A stretch of 64,000 bases of DNA from contig NZ_JACCBP010000001.1 in NCBI RefSeq assembly GCF_013408655.1, forward strand, positions 372,001 through 436,000. Direction: 5' to 3'. Within the stretch, counting starts at the first letter, position 1. The number at the start of each line of letters is the position of its first letter. The notes beneath the pieces are model-generated. The model did no database searches. It was not told the origin of the DNA and saw only the letters and a list, made by a program, of their open reading frames with translations. The translations under genes were made by a program, and so were the position numbers. This DNA is from Pigmentiphaga litoralis (GTDB lineage Bacteria; Pseudomonadota; Gammaproteobacteria; Burkholderiales; Burkholderiaceae_B). This document shows positions 53,927 to 63,957 of the stretch, in pieces.

Positions 53927-55120
53927 ATGATGTCCGTTTTCCTGTCCGCCCGGCCCGCCGCGGCGTTCGCCCTGGCTGCGTGCGGCGCCGTGCTGCTGGC
54001 CAGTATTCCCACCGCCGCCGCCGCGGCTGCCGAAACGGCGCAGCGCGTGGCGCCGCCGGCAACGAGCGCTGAGGCCGCGTCGGGTACCCGACCCGCTGGC
54101 ACGTCGTCCGCCATGCGGTCCGTCGCCTTATCCACGCCAAGCGCGCCAAGCGCGCCAAGCGCTCCAAGCGCCGCGCCGTCCGATCCTGACCCAGCTGACA
54201 GATTTGCCGTCTTTACGTCGGCCAGCGCCGCCGCGGCCATTGCCAGACCGGGCCCGTCCCGCCAGGCCATCTACACCGCGGCGCCGACCAGCGACCGCAT
54301 CGTCAAATCGCGCGCCATGGGGGAGTACCGGATCCGCGTGGCAGTGCCGACGACGCCGCCGCCCGCCGAAGGCTATCCGGTTGTCTACGTACTGGACGGC
54401 GACGATTACTTCAATCCGGGCGTGAAGCTGGCCGACCACCTGATTCGTACGTCAAACGGCGCGATGACGCCCGGCATCATCGTCGGCGTGGGTTACCCCG
54501 GCGATTCGCGCCGGTCTTATGACTACCTGCCCGCCTCGCCCGTGTCGCCCGATGTCGAACGCCGGCCCGATGGCCGCCCGATTATCGACGACGTCTACGG
54601 TGGCGCCGACCATTTCCTGGACTTCCTGGAAAAAGAACTGAAGCCGCAGATCCAGGCAAGCTACCGGATCGATGCGCAGCGGCAGGCGCTGTACGGGCAT
54701 TCGTATGGCGGCCTGCTGGCAGTCCACGCGATGTTCACCCGGCCAGACATGTTCCAGACCTACCTGCTGTCCAGCCCGTCGCTGGGCTGGAACGGGCGCT
54801 ACGTATTGACCGAAGAACCCGGCTTCAATGCCAAGGTAAAGAGCGGGACGCATCGCATTTCAACCGTCGTGACCGTGGGGGAGTTCGAACAGGCGCTGTC
54901 TCCCGAACAGTTGCGTGCCCCCGACGCCGCGGAACGCGCCGCCCGCGCCGCCCGCCGCCGATCCGTGGACAGCGATCGCGACCTGTCGGCGCGGCTGGAC
55001 GCGCTGGCGCCCGATCGCCTGCGCAGCAAGTTCCGGGTGTTTCCAGGAGAGGTGCACGGCACCGTGGCGCTACCTGCGTTTGCCTATGGATTGCCGACCG
55101 CATTTGCCGCGCAGCACTGA
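53927..55120 (+). CDS. Secreted alpha/beta hydrolase (enterobactin-esterase/EstD-like)
   Basis: 397 residues. A signal peptide (MMSVFLSARPAAAFALAACG, cleavage near residue 30) is followed by a 60-residue Ala/Pro/Ser linker with three APS repeats. The catalytic domain has GHSYGGLLAVH as nucleophile elbow and a late HGT. It belongs to the Fes/BesA-like putative esterase family; a siderophore or other ester substrate is possible. The divergent position to the CoA-transferase operon may be chance. Confidence 0.85.
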   Translation: MMSVFLSARPAAAFALAACGAVLLASIPTAAAAAAETAQRVAPPATSAEAASGTRPAGTSSAMRSVALSTPSAPSAPSAPSAAPSDPDPADRFAVFTSASAAAAIARPGPSRQAIYTAAPTSDRIVKSRAMGEYRIRVAVPTTPPPAEGYPVVYVLDGDDYFNPGVKLADHLIRTSNGAMTPGIIVGVGYPGDSRRSYDYLPASPVSPDVERRPDGRPIIDDVYGGADHFLDFLEKELKPQIQASYRIDAQRQALYGHSYGGLLAVHAMFTRPDMFQTYLLSSPSLGWNGRYVLTEEPGFNAKVKSGTHRISTVVTVGEFEQALSPEQLRAPDAAERAARAARRRSVDSDRDLSARLDALAPDRLRSKFRVFPGEVHGTVALPAFAYGLPTAFAAQH

Positions 55121-55265
55121 CCTGCGGTGTTGCCGTACGACATCCAGCCAAGGCAATATCGTGCGACATCAGGCTGCGGCATCCACCTGCGGCATCCCTC
55201 TGCCGTAGTTGGTTGCGGCATTGAGCCGCGGCATATTGCTACTGCATTGACGTGCCCACACCCAC

Positions 55266-55595
55266 TCAGCGCGGCTCGATCCGTTCCGCCTCGGGCACGT
55301 CGATCACCAAAGGCGACTGCGCCACGGCCACGCAGGGCAGCAGATAGCCTTCTTCCTTCTCGCTGGAACTCAGGCCCGGCCACTCCACCCGATACCGGAT
55401 CGACCCTTCCACCAGCACGCTGATGCACGCGCGGCAGGTGCCGTTGCGGCACGAGGTTGGCAGCCGGATGCCGGCCCGCCGCGCGGCCTCGAACAGGGAC
55501 TCATCGGACCTGGCATCAAAGTGCCAATCCATCGGCTCGACGCGCACCGCAAAGGTCTCGTCGGCCGGAAGGGAGTCAGTTGGCGGTTGGGACAT
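55266..55595 (-). CDS. Plant-type [2Fe-2S] ferredoxin
   Basis: 109 residues. The cluster site is C-x4-C-x2-C in SCRNGTCRAC with the fourth Cys in LPC near residue 87. It carries single electrons for an oxygenase or other enzyme that is not in the window. The start at 55595 lies inside the end of the preceding gene (20-base overlap), and no good ribosome site is seen, so it is probably translated by coupling. Confidence 0.88.
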   Translation of the reverse strand: MSQPPTDSLPADETFAVRVEPMDWHFDARSDESLFEAARRAGIRLPTSCRNGTCRACISVLVEGSIRYRVEWPGLSSSEKEEGYLLPCVAVAQSPLVIDVPEAERIEPR

Positions 55596-56688
55596 CGGGG
55601 CCAGGGGCGGCACCAGGGGCGACGGGGTCGGCGACAGGCGCGGAGGGTTGGGCAGCGGGGGCAGCGGGTATCGAGGCAGGGGTGGAGGCGGGTGCCGAGG
55701 GCAGGGCATCGGGAGACGATCCCGGCGCGCTCGCAGGAACATCTGACTTCGACTCCGCAGCCTTCGATTCCACAGCCTTCGACTCCGCCGCCTTCGGCTC
55801 CGCAGCTTTCGACTCCGCCGCCTTCGGCTCCGCAGCTTTCGACTCCACAGCTTTCGACTCCACAGCTTTCGACTCCGCAGCCTTCGATTCCGCAGCCGTC
55901 GATTCCGCCGCCTTTGATTCCGCAGCCTTGAATTCCGCCGCCTTCGCCGCCGCGGCGGCCGGTTCCACCGGCTTCAACTCGACGGGTCGAGCATCCGTCG
56001 CCTGGGGCGCAGCCGCTTTCGGCGCCGCTGTCTGCACCCCCGGTGTGGCGCTGGCGGGGATCGCTCCTGCCGGTTGCGGGACCGGCGCCTGCGCACGAGC
56101 CGCCGCGGCCGAGGCAGCCGCCGCCGCTTCCGCCGCTTGCGCTGCGGCGCGGCCCTGCATCGGCGCCAGATACTGCTCCAGCAAGCCGAAAAAACCGTTG
56201 TAGAAGCGGGGCGCGGCGATCGTCTCGCTGCCCACCTTCACCATCGAATCATCGCTGGTACCGAAAGGCATCGACACCGAACCCAGAATGCTTACACCCA
56301 AACTGGCCGAGCTTGCCGTCTTCTTGAGCGTATACCGGTCCTGCACGGCATTCACGAACACGCTCGACGACGTCCCATCCGCGCTGTCGGGCGCGCAGAC
56401 GATATGGAATTCGATCTCGACATGCGCCTCGGCCGTTTGCTGGAAGCTCTTGCGGCCGTCCACCACGTCGGTCGACGCCTTATTGATCAAATATCCCTGG
56501 CTCAACAGTGCACGGCGCGCGGACTCGCATGCTTTCACAGCAGGCGCTGCATACGACCGCGAGTAGGTCGACGATTCATCGAAGTCCTCGTGGTCGTACA
56601 TCGACGTCTTGCGGCTGGCGCAACCGGCCAGCGCGCCGCCAAGCAGCACGACCAAGACGAAGGCAAATAAGGGGGACGTCCCACGCAT
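55576..56688 (-). CDS. DUF2242 lipoprotein with long Lys-Ala-Glu-Ser repeat tail
   Basis: 370 residues. Signal peptide with lipobox LAGC near residue 22, then a DUF2242 domain to about residue 180, then an Ala/Pro region and about 14 KAAES-type pentapeptides, ending in Pro/Ala. The globular part is conserved in Burkholderiales; the tail may span the periplasm or bind peptidoglycan. The tail is encoded by a 15-bp tandem array. Function unknown. Confidence 0.88.
   Translation of the reverse strand: MRGTSPLFAFVLVVLLGGALAGCASRKTSMYDHEDFDESSTYSRSYAAPAVKACESARRALLSQGYLINKASTDVVDGRKSFQQTAEAHVEIEFHIVCAPDSADGTSSSVFVNAVQDRYTLKKTASSASLGVSILGSVSMPFGTSDDSMVKVGSETIAAPRFYNGFFGLLEQYLAPMQGRAAAQAAEAAAAASAAAARAQAPVPQPAGAIPASATPGVQTAAPKAAAPQATDARPVELKPVEPAAAAAKAAEFKAAESKAAESTAAESKAAESKAVESKAVESKAAEPKAAESKAAEPKAAESKAVESKAAESKSDVPASAPGSSPDALPSAPASTPASIPAAPAAQPSAPVADPVAPGAAPGPDVPTAN
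55740..55945 (-). repeat. 15-bp tandem repeat array in the DUF2242 gene
   Basis: About 13-14 units close to TCCGCAGCCTTCGAC on the plus strand, encoding KAAES, KAVES and KAAEP on the minus strand. All reading frames stay open through it, which creates several long false frames on the other strand. Confidence 0.9.
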
Positions 56689-56966
56689 GACTACGGATTC
56701 CTGAAAGAGTGGGCATTGCGCTTCACACGGCGCGGACCACTACGGATGGACGACAGCCGAACACGGACGACAGCCCTGCATAGACCACAGCCCTGCACGG
56801 ACAACCGCCAGCACAGGCAACCGCCTTGGACGGACGCCTGGCGCCGATGTCCAGCGAGTGTAGCGAACTTGTTTGAGACAAATATGGAGGACACGATGCA
56901 AACGTTGCCCGACGTAAGCGCAAGCTGACCGCCACCTTGAAGCGCCCCCGATGCAGCCAGAGCCTT
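56689..56966. other. Intergenic region with degenerate repeats
   Basis: Bases about 56747-56836 contain several degenerate 16-17-bp units of the type CGGACGACAGCCCTGCA. No gene or strong promoter is visible. The ribosome site of the DUF2242 gene lies at its left edge on the minus strand. Confidence 0.5.
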
Positions 56967-57860
56967 TCAAGATGCCTCCAGATGCCCCAGCAGCAGGCGC
57001 GCCGACACCGTCAATGCGTCCGGGTCTCGCACGCCCAGCAACAGGCTGCGGCGTGCCCAGGTGTCTTCCAGCGGCACCAGCTTCAACCGCATCGACCGGA
57101 CGTGCGGTTCGACCGCCAGTCGCGGCAAGATGCCCACCCCCATGCCGGCCGCCACCATCCGGCACACCGCATCGAAGCTGCGCACCTGGATCCGCAGGCG
57201 CAGCGGTTTTTCGATCCGGCTGCTTTCTTCCAGCAGGCGATTGGCCAGTGACGTGGCCTCGGGCAGGCTCACAAAATCGCTGTCCAGCGTCTCGACAAAC
57301 CGCACCGACGTCTTGCGCGCCATGGCGTGGCCGCGCGGCACGATCAGCACCAGTTCGTCATCGCGATAGGGTAGGGTGACCAGGCCCTGCGCCTGCGTCC
57401 GGTCGGCAAAGATGCCGATGTCCGCGCGATTCTCCAGCACGGCTTCCACGATCGTGCTGCTGTTCTGCTCTTCCAGCTCGATGCGGATGGCCGGGTGCGC
57501 CACCATGAAAGACGACAGGTCATCCGGCAGGAACTGCGTGATCGACGACGTGTTCGCCCAGATCCGCACCGTGCCCCGCGCGCCCGATGAATAGTCCGAC
57601 ATCATCCCGGCCATCTGCTCCACATCTTTCAGAATGCGCAGCGCATGGGTCAGGCAGGCCTGTCCGGGCTCGGTCAACTCGATCCCAGACGCGCGCCGGT
57701 ACAGCAGCGGCGCGTTGACGGCCGCTTCCAGGTCGGCAATTCGCCGGCTGGCGGCGCCCACCGCCAGATGCACCTGCCGCGCGCCCGCCGAGATGCTGCC
57801 GTGACGGGCGACGGCGACGAACAAGGCGAGCGTCACGAGGTCGAAGCGCGAAACATTCAT
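56967..57860 (-). CDS. LysR-family transcriptional regulator
   Basis: 297 residues from ATG 57860 (AGGA in front). The DNA-binding part (LVTLALFVAVARHGSISAGARQVHLAVGAASRRIADLE) has the common LysR layout. It lies downstream of acnA on the same strand with 185 bases between. Whether it regulates TCA genes is not known. Confidence 0.9.
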   Translation of the reverse strand: MNVSRFDLVTLALFVAVARHGSISAGARQVHLAVGAASRRIADLEAAVNAPLLYRRASGIELTEPGQACLTHALRILKDVEQMAGMMSDYSSGARGTVRIWANTSSITQFLPDDLSSFMVAHPAIRIELEEQNSSTIVEAVLENRADIGIFADRTQAQGLVTLPYRDDELVLIVPRGHAMARKTSVRFVETLDSDFVSLPEATSLANRLLEESSRIEKPLRLRIQVRSFDAVCRMVAAGMGVGILPRLAVEPHVRSMRLKLVPLEDTWARRSLLLGVRDPDALTVSARLLLGHLEAS

Positions 57861-58045
57861 GTGAATTCCTGAAAACCCCGACTCGCCATAACGACACCGC
57901 CGCCCGGCCCGGCACCTTGAAGGCACCAGAGCGGGCGGCGGGGAAGATCGGACTTGCTGCAGGTCGGACCCTGCTGCCGGTCCGGCCCTGCGTTGACGTT
58001 CAAAGCATGCTCGACGTGGTCACGATCATGCAGTGATCAGTGCCC

Positions 58046-60745
58046 TTACGCAGCCATCAACTGACGCAGCACGAACGGCAGGATGCCGCCGTGATTGTAG
58101 TAGTCGACTTCGATCGGCGTGTCGATACGCAAGAGCAGCGGCACGTCGCGCGTGCGGCCATCGGCCCAGCGCACGGTCAGCGTCACATCCATTTGCGGAC
58201 GGATGCCGTTTTCCAGGCCCGAAATGTCGTACGTCTCTTCGCCGGTGATACCCAGCGACTGCACCGAGTCCTCGCCCTTGAACTGCAGCGGCAGCACACC
58301 CATGCCCACCAGGTTGCTGCGGTGGATACGTTCAAAGCTGCGCACGATCACCGCCTTGACGCCCAGCAGCTGCGTGCCCTTGGCCGCCCAGTCGCGCGAC
58401 GATCCGGTGCCGTATTCCTCGCCACCAAAGATCACGGTCTGCGTGCCTTCCGAGATGTACTTCATGGCGGCGTCATAGATCGACAGTTCTTCGCCGCCCG
58501 GCTGGAAGCGCGTGATGCCGCCTTCGACCCGGCTGCCGTCGGCGTTCGGCGGGATCATCAGGTTCTTGATCCGCACGTTCGCAAAGGTGCCGCGCATCAT
58601 GACTTCATGGTTGCCGCGGCGGGCGCCGTAGCTGTTGAAGTCGGGCTTGAGCACGCCGTTGGCGATCAGGTACTTGCCCGCGGGGGATGTGTCCTTGATC
58701 GAACCGGCAGGCGAGATGTGGTCGGTCGTGATCGAGTCGCCGAACACGCCCAGCGCGCGGGCGTTTTTCACGCCCGGCATCGGGGCGGGTTCCATCTCGA
58801 AGTTGTCGAAGAAGGGGGGTTCGGCAATGTAGGTCGAATCCGGCCATTCGTAGACGTCGCCTTCGCCGCCCTTGATCTTCTCCCACAGCTTGCCCGGGTT
58901 CTCCTTGACCTGCGCGTAATTGGCGCGGAACACGGCCGGGTCCATGGCGTACTTCATCACTTCGTTGATTTCGTCCGACGTAGGCCAGATATCGCCCAGC
59001 CACACATCACCGTCCTTGCCCTTGCCCACGGGTTCGGTCATCAGGTCGCGCTTCATCGTGCCGGCCAGGGCGTAGGCCAGCACCAGGGGAGGAGACGCCA
59101 GGAAGTTGGCCTTGATGTTTGGATGGATCCGCGCTTCAAAGTTCCGGTTGCCCGACAGCACGGCCGCGCACACCAGGTTGTTCAGGTAGATCAGTTCGTT
59201 GAATTCCGGCGCGATGTCACCGGCGTTGCCGATACACGTCGTGCAGCCATACGCCGCCACGCTGAAGCCCAGTTTTTCCAGGTAGGGCAGCAGGCCGGCC
59301 CGTTCCAGGTATTCGGTCACCACGCGCGATCCTGGCGCCAGCGACGTCTTGATGTGCTTGCGCACCTTCATGCCACGTTCCACCGCCTTCTTGGCCAGCA
59401 GGCCGGCGGCCAGCATCACGCTGGGGTTGGACGTGTTGGTGCACGACGTGATGGCGGCAATCAGGATGTCGCCGTTCTGCAGTTCGACGCCATTGTCGGC
59501 CTTGAAGACCTGGTCGAGCTTTTCGGGCGGCTGCGAAAACCCGTTTTCGGCGGCCGACTTGCTGAACAGATCCGAAAACGTGTTCTTGACGTTGCCCAGC
59601 TCGATCCGGTCTTGCGGGCGCTTCGGGCCGGCCAGCGACGGGGTCACGGTCGACAGGTCCAGCGTGATCAGCTTGGTGAAATCAATGTCGGCAGCCGCTG
59701 GCACGCCGTACATGTTCTGCGCGCGGAAATAGGCCTCCAGCGCCTCGACTTCGTCCTTCGTGCGGCCGGTGCCCTTGAAGAATTCGATGGTGCGATCGTC
59801 CACCGGGAAGAAGCCCATGGTCGCGCCATATTCCGGCGCCATGTTGCCGATGGTGGCGCGGTCGGTCACGCTCAGGCTGGTCGTGCCTTCCCCACAGAAT
59901 TCCACGAACTTGCCGACCACTTTTTCCTTGCGCAGCAGTTCGGTAATGGTCAGCACCAGGTCGGTCGCGGTCACGCCTTCACGCAGCTGGCCCTTCAGTT
60001 CCACACCCACCACGTCGGGGGTCAGGATGTAGACCGGCTGGCCCAGCATGCCGGCTTCGGCTTCGATACCGCCCACGCCCCAGCCCACGACGCCAATGCC
60101 GTTGATCATGGTGGTGTGGCTGTCGGTGCCGACCAGCGAATCGGGGTAGTACACCTTGTCGCGCTTGAACACGCCGCGCGCCAGGTATTCCAGGTTGACC
60201 TGGTGGACGATGCCAAAGCCCGGGGGCACCACACCGAAGGTGTCGAATGCCTGCATGCCCCACTTCAGGAACTTGTAGCGTTCCTGGTTGCGGGTGAATT
60301 CGATCTTCATGTTCAGGTCCAGCGCCTTGGGCTTGCCGAACTCGTCGATCATGACCGAGTGGTCGACCACCAGGTCCACTGGCACCAGCGGTTCGATCGA
60401 CTTGGCGTTCTTGCCCTGCTTGGCGGCCACGGTGCGCATCGCGGCCAGGTCGGCCAGCAGCGGCACGCCGGTAAAGTCCTGCAGCACGACGCGGGCGACC
60501 ACGAACGGGATTTCTTCTTCGCGCGGGGCGTTGGGCTTCCAGGCAGCCAGTTCACGGATATGGTCTTCCGTCACTTTCTTGCCATCACAGTTGCGAAGCA
60601 CGGCTTCAAGCACGATCCGGATCGACACCGGCAGGCGTTCTACGGCAATGCCGAGCGCCTGGCCAAGCGCGGGCAGCGAATAGTACTGACCGGTTTTCTT
60701 GCCGATCTTGAAGTCTTTGAGCGTATCGAATGTGTTGTGCGGCAT
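58046..60745 (-). CDS. acnA: Aconitate hydratase A
   Basis: 899 residues, the normal AcnA length. Cluster cysteines are in [13 protein letters not shown] and [24 protein letters not shown] and [21 protein letters not shown] are family signatures; the C-terminal swivelling domain has [16 protein letters not shown]. It interconverts citrate and isocitrate. The ATG at 60745 follows GGAGGCATTC. It is third in the order mdh - citE-like - acnA and probably shares their transcript. Confidence 0.97.
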   Translation of the reverse strand: MPHNTFDTLKDFKIGKKTGQYYSLPALGQALGIAVERLPVSIRIVLEAVLRNCDGKKVTEDHIRELAAWKPNAPREEEIPFVVARVVLQDFTGVPLLADLAAMRTVAAKQGKNAKSIEPLVPVDLVVDHSVMIDEFGKPKALDLNMKIEFTRNQERYKFLKWGMQAFDTFGVVPPGFGIVHQVNLEYLARGVFKRDKVYYPDSLVGTDSHTTMINGIGVVGWGVGGIEAEAGMLGQPVYILTPDVVGVELKGQLREGVTATDLVLTITELLRKEKVVGKFVEFCGEGTTSLSVTDRATIGNMAPEYGATMGFFPVDDRTIEFFKGTGRTKDEVEALEAYFRAQNMYGVPAAADIDFTKLITLDLSTVTPSLAGPKRPQDRIELGNVKNTFSDLFSKSAAENGFSQPPEKLDQVFKADNGVELQNGDILIAAITSCTNTSNPSVMLAAGLLAKKAVERGMKVRKHIKTSLAPGSRVVTEYLERAGLLPYLEKLGFSVAAYGCTTCIGNAGDIAPEFNELIYLNNLVCAAVLSGNRNFEARIHPNIKANFLASPPLVLAYALAGTMKRDLMTEPVGKGKDGDVWLGDIWPTSDEINEVMKYAMDPAVFRANYAQVKENPGKLWEKIKGGEGDVYEWPDSTYIAEPPFFDNFEMEPAPMPGVKNARALGVFGDSITTDHISPAGSIKDTSPAGKYLIANGVLKPDFNSYGARRGNHEVMMRGTFANVRIKNLMIPPNADGSRVEGGITRFQPGGEELSIYDAAMKYISEGTQTVIFGGEEYGTGSSRDWAAKGTQLLGVKAVIVRSFERIHRSNLVGMGVLPLQFKGEDSVQSLGITGEETYDISGLENGIRPQMDVTLTVRWADGRTRDVPLLLRIDTPIEVDYYNHGGILPFVLRQLMAA

Positions 60746-60850
60746 GAATGCCTCCATGGAAAGACCGTAACCCCAGTTGAAAGAAACCTGTTGCTTGCGT
60801 CTATTGGAACATGGCCCGCGCGCGCCCTGGATCACCGCACGCGTCGGGGC

Positions 60851-61849
60851 TCAGGAAAAGAAACGTTGCGTGGCCGCGGGCGACAGGTTCGCCCCGGTCG
60901 CATGGGCGCGCCGAAGCACGTCCCAGTAATAGCGATAGCTGGCCCGATCGTGCAGCCGGCCCTTGCCCGATCCGTCGTCGTCGCGGATCGGCCCCCAGTC
61001 GGCGTCCTGCGCGGCCATGAGGATGCGTTCGGCATTCCGGATGTCGTCGGCGCTGGGCGACAGCGCCGCCACGATAGGGTTGATCTGCGCGGGGTGGATG
61101 CTCCACATCCGCGTATAGGCAAATTCGCGGCTGGCCCGGGTCGCGGCGCGCGACAGCACGTCGGGCGAATCGAGTTCGGTCACGACATTATGCGACGGCA
61201 CCTTGCCATACGCATGACAGGCCGCGCTGATTTCCAGCTTGGCGCGCGCGATCAGGGGATGGTCGAACTGGCCTTGCGCCGTCAGCGCGTCGGCCGGAAT
61301 CGCGCCGCGATGCGACGACACGAAATCCATCAGTCCGAACGAAATGCACTCGATCCGCGGGTGCGCGGCGATACGGAACACTTCGCGCAGCGCGCCATGG
61401 GTTTCGATCAGCACATGCACGGACAGCGGCCGTGTCAGGCCCGCTTCGTTCGAAATGCGTTCGATAGCCTCGACGGCGTTGGCGGCGTCGTGGGCGGAAT
61501 TGAGTTTGGGTACGGTAATGTAGGCCAGCTTGTGGCCTGCGATCCCGATCAAGGTTTCGAGATCGTTGATGAATGCCTTGTGATGCACGTCGTGGACGCG
61601 GGCGCCGACACGGCCGTGCCGGTTCGCGTCGCTGGCGGCAAGCCGGGCAGCCATTTCGGCATGCTCGGCTTCCCGTCCGACGGCAGCCCCATCCTCACAG
61701 TCGAGGGTGACATCGAAGACCGGTCCGGCCTCGGCTTGCAGCGCGAGGCTTTTGGTCATCAGTTTTTCGGAGCCTGCATAGTGATCGCAGACCGGCAGCA
61801 CGACAGGCTGCCGGCCGGATTCATGCAGCACCTGTGAGGGATGCGTCAT
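60851..61849 (-). CDS. HpcH/HpaI-family (CitE-like) acyl-CoA lyase
   Basis: 332 residues of the TIM-barrel CitE/malyl-CoA lyase family. The metal-binding Glu/Asp residues are in VTLDCEDGAAVG and LIETHGALREVF; SIHPAQINPIVAAL is the C-terminal signature. It may cleave or form malyl-CoA or citramalyl-CoA-like esters. It lies between mdh and acnA, 16 bases after mdh, so it belongs to the TCA operon. Confidence 0.92.
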   Translation of the reverse strand: MTHPSQVLHESGRQPVVLPVCDHYAGSEKLMTKSLALQAEAGPVFDVTLDCEDGAAVGREAEHAEMAARLAASDANRHGRVGARVHDVHHKAFINDLETLIGIAGHKLAYITVPKLNSAHDAANAVEAIERISNEAGLTRPLSVHVLIETHGALREVFRIAAHPRIECISFGLMDFVSSHRGAIPADALTAQGQFDHPLIARAKLEISAACHAYGKVPSHNVVTELDSPDVLSRAATRASREFAYTRMWSIHPAQINPIVAALSPSADDIRNAERILMAAQDADWGPIRDDDGSGKGRLHDRASYRYYWDVLRRAHATGANLSPAATQRFFS

Positions 61850-61865
61850 GGGGCTGGTGTCCTGA

Positions 61866-62855
61866 TTAGCCGAGCAGATGCTTGACGCCGTCGCGCTCTT
61901 CCATCAGTTCCTTCAGCGTGAACTCAATGCGTTCGCGCGAGAAGGCGTCGATTTCCAGGTCTTTCACGACCGAGTATTCGCCGTTCTTGGTGATGACCGG
62001 CACGCCGAAGATCACGCCTTCCGGCACACCATACGAGCCGTCCGACGGAACACCCATCGTGACCCACTTGCCGTTGCTGCCCAGAACCCAGTCACGCACG
62101 TGGTCGATGGCGGCGTTGGCGGCCGAGGCTGCCGACGACAGGCCGCGCGCGTCGATGATCGCCGCGCCGCGCTTGCCGACGGTCGGGATGAAGGTGTCGC
62201 GGTTCCATGCGTCATCGTTCAGCACCGACAGGGCGGGCTTGCCGGCCAGGGTGGCGAAACGGTAGTCGGGGTACATCGTGGGCGAGTGGTTGCCCCAGAC
62301 GATCAGCTTTTCGATGTCGCCGACGGCCACGTTGGTACGGGCAGCCAGTTGCGACAGGGCGCGGTTGTGATCCAGGCGCAGCATCGCGGTGAAGTTGCGC
62401 GCAGGCAGGTCCGGCGCCGACTTCATGGCGATGTAGGCGTTGGTGTTCGCGGGATTGCCCACGACCAGCACCTTCACGTTGCGGCTGGCGACGGCATTCA
62501 GTGCCTTGCCTTGCGCCGTGAAGATCTGCGCGTTCACGGTCAGCAGGTCCTTGCGTTCCATTCCCGGGCCACGCGGGCGGGCGCCCACCAGCAGTGCGAC
62601 GTCGGCGTCCTTGAACGCGGTCATCGGATCGCTGTGCGCCGTCACGCCTTCGAGCAGCGGGAACGCGCAATCTTCGAGTTCCATGATGACGCCCTTCAGC
62701 GCCTTCTGTGCTTTTTCGTCAGGGATCTCGAGCAATTGCAGGATAACGGGCTGGTCCTTGCCGAGCATTTCGCCGGAAGCGATGCGGAACAGGAGGGCGT
62801 AGCCGATTTGTCCGGCAGCGCCGGTCACGGCAACGCGCATTGCGGGCTTAGTCAT
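61866..62855 (-). CDS. mdh: Malate dehydrogenase
   Basis: 329 residues. NAD site [19 protein letters not shown], catalytic loop with [15 protein letters not shown], and the His/Asp relay region [14 protein letters not shown]. It oxidises malate to oxaloacetate in the TCA cycle. The ATG at 62855 follows GGAGACATAC. The gene is divergent from the GntR regulator with a 28-bp palindrome between. Confidence 0.97.
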   Translation of the reverse strand: MTKPAMRVAVTGAAGQIGYALLFRIASGEMLGKDQPVILQLLEIPDEKAQKALKGVIMELEDCAFPLLEGVTAHSDPMTAFKDADVALLVGARPRGPGMERKDLLTVNAQIFTAQGKALNAVASRNVKVLVVGNPANTNAYIAMKSAPDLPARNFTAMLRLDHNRALSQLAARTNVAVGDIEKLIVWGNHSPTMYPDYRFATLAGKPALSVLNDDAWNRDTFIPTVGKRGAAIIDARGLSSAASAANAAIDHVRDWVLGSNGKWVTMGVPSDGSYGVPEGVIFGVPVITKNGEYSVVKDLEIDAFSRERIEFTLKELMEERDGVKHLLG

Positions 62856-63049
62856 GTATGTCTCCGAAGCGGAAGATAAGTGGGAATGACGCGGCGCCAA
62901 GTGTAACTCCGCATCAAGGGCGCCGGAACGTCTGGGTCGATACCAACGGTAGCAAGCAGGATGCCGGCCGGGTCCGTTCCCTGGGTGGACATCGAAAAGC
63001 GATGGCGGGCATCGAGTTTACGGACTCGAATGTGTGCCAGCAATAAAAT

Positions 63050-63077
63050 ATCTTATGTTTTATATAAGACATAAGAT
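63050..63077. promoter_or_regulatory. 28-bp near-perfect palindrome between mdh and the GntR gene
   Basis: Left arm ATCTTATGTTTTAT and right arm ATAAGACATAAGAT are complementary at 13 of 14 positions. Each arm contains two TCTTAT-like words. It is a strong candidate operator for the GntR regulator. It lies 55 bases before the GntR start and about 195 bases before mdh. Confidence 0.7.
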
Positions 63078-63132
63078 GTAAATCCGTATTCCGGTTGGAC
63101 ACTCCACCCGGCGCCATGACACAATTCGTCCC

Positions 63133-63957
63133 ATGTCGATAACCCCTGCCACGCCTGCTGCGCGCCCGGCCTCCGAGCCTGCGACCGCGGCGCCGCCTGC
63201 CGCGTCCGTCGCGGCATCCGCCGCCGGCACGCCCGCCCCCGGCGCGGCGTTCAGCCCGCTCTACCGGCAGATCAAGGGTCTTATCGTGCAAAGCCTGGAC
63301 CGCGGCGAATGGAAGCCGGGCGAAGCCATTCCGAGCGAACTCGACCTGGCGTCGCGCTTCAAGGTCAGCCAGGGCACGGTGCGCAAGGCCATCGACGAGC
63401 TGGCAGCCGAAAACCTGCTGCTGCGCCGCCAGGGCAAGGGCACCTTCGTCGCCACCCATCATGAAGACCGTGTGCGCTTCCGCTTCCTGCGGATGACGCC
63501 CGACGATGGTGAACCCGTCCAGTCCGACAGCCGTTTCCTTGAATGCCGCCGCATGCGTGCGCCGTCCGAAGTCGCGCGTACGCTCGACCTGCGAGGCGGC
63601 GACAGCGTCGTCCAGATCCGCCGCGTGCTGTCGTTCGACAGCGTGCCGGCCGTGATCGAAGAAATCTTTTTGCCAGGCGCGCAATTTCGCGGGCTGACCG
63701 CTGAACGTCTGGCTGAGTACACGGGTCCCATGTATGGCCTGTTTGAAACCGAATTCGGCGTGCGCATGATTCGCGCCGATGAAAAGATCCGCGCGGTGGC
63801 TGCCGCGGACAGCGACGCCGCGCTGTTGAAAGTCGCGGCCGGCGCGCCGTTGCTGCAAATCGAACGGGTGTCGTTTACCTACGAAGACCGGCCTGTCGAG
63901 ATGCGTCGCGGCCTGTATCTGACGACGCATTACCACTACAGAAACAGCCTAAGTTGA
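63133..63957 (+). CDS. GntR/HutC-family (UTRA) regulator, probable TCA regulator
   Basis: 274 residues. A 35-residue Ala/Pro-rich start is followed by a GntR winged helix (PLYRQIKGLI, IPSELDLASRFKVSQGTVRKAIDEL) and a UTRA ligand domain. In related Burkholderiales a gene like this stands between mdh and the sdh genes; sdh would be right of the window. It likely controls mdh and its own operon in response to a TCA metabolite. Confidence 0.9.
   Translation: MSITPATPAARPASEPATAAPPAASVAASAAGTPAPGAAFSPLYRQIKGLIVQSLDRGEWKPGEAIPSELDLASRFKVSQGTVRKAIDELAAENLLLRRQGKGTFVATHHEDRVRFRFLRMTPDDGEPVQSDSRFLECRRMRAPSEVARTLDLRGGDSVVQIRRVLSFDSVPAVIEEIFLPGAQFRGLTAERLAEYTGPMYGLFETEFGVRMIRADEKIRAVAAADSDAALLKVAAGAPLLQIERVSFTYEDRPVEMRRGLYLTTHYHYRNSLS

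Noticed and set aside
55457..56203. Plus-strand frame rich in FDSAA pentapeptides, like a pentapeptide-repeat protein
   Set aside because: It is the reverse reading of the 15-bp KAAES array in the DUF2242 lipoprotein gene; no start signal or flanking domain.
58040..61837. 1,265-codon plus-strand open frame
   Set aside because: It is antisense to acnA and the CitE-like gene, both of which have complete catalytic motifs; the frame has a His/Arg/Val composition typical of antisense shadows.
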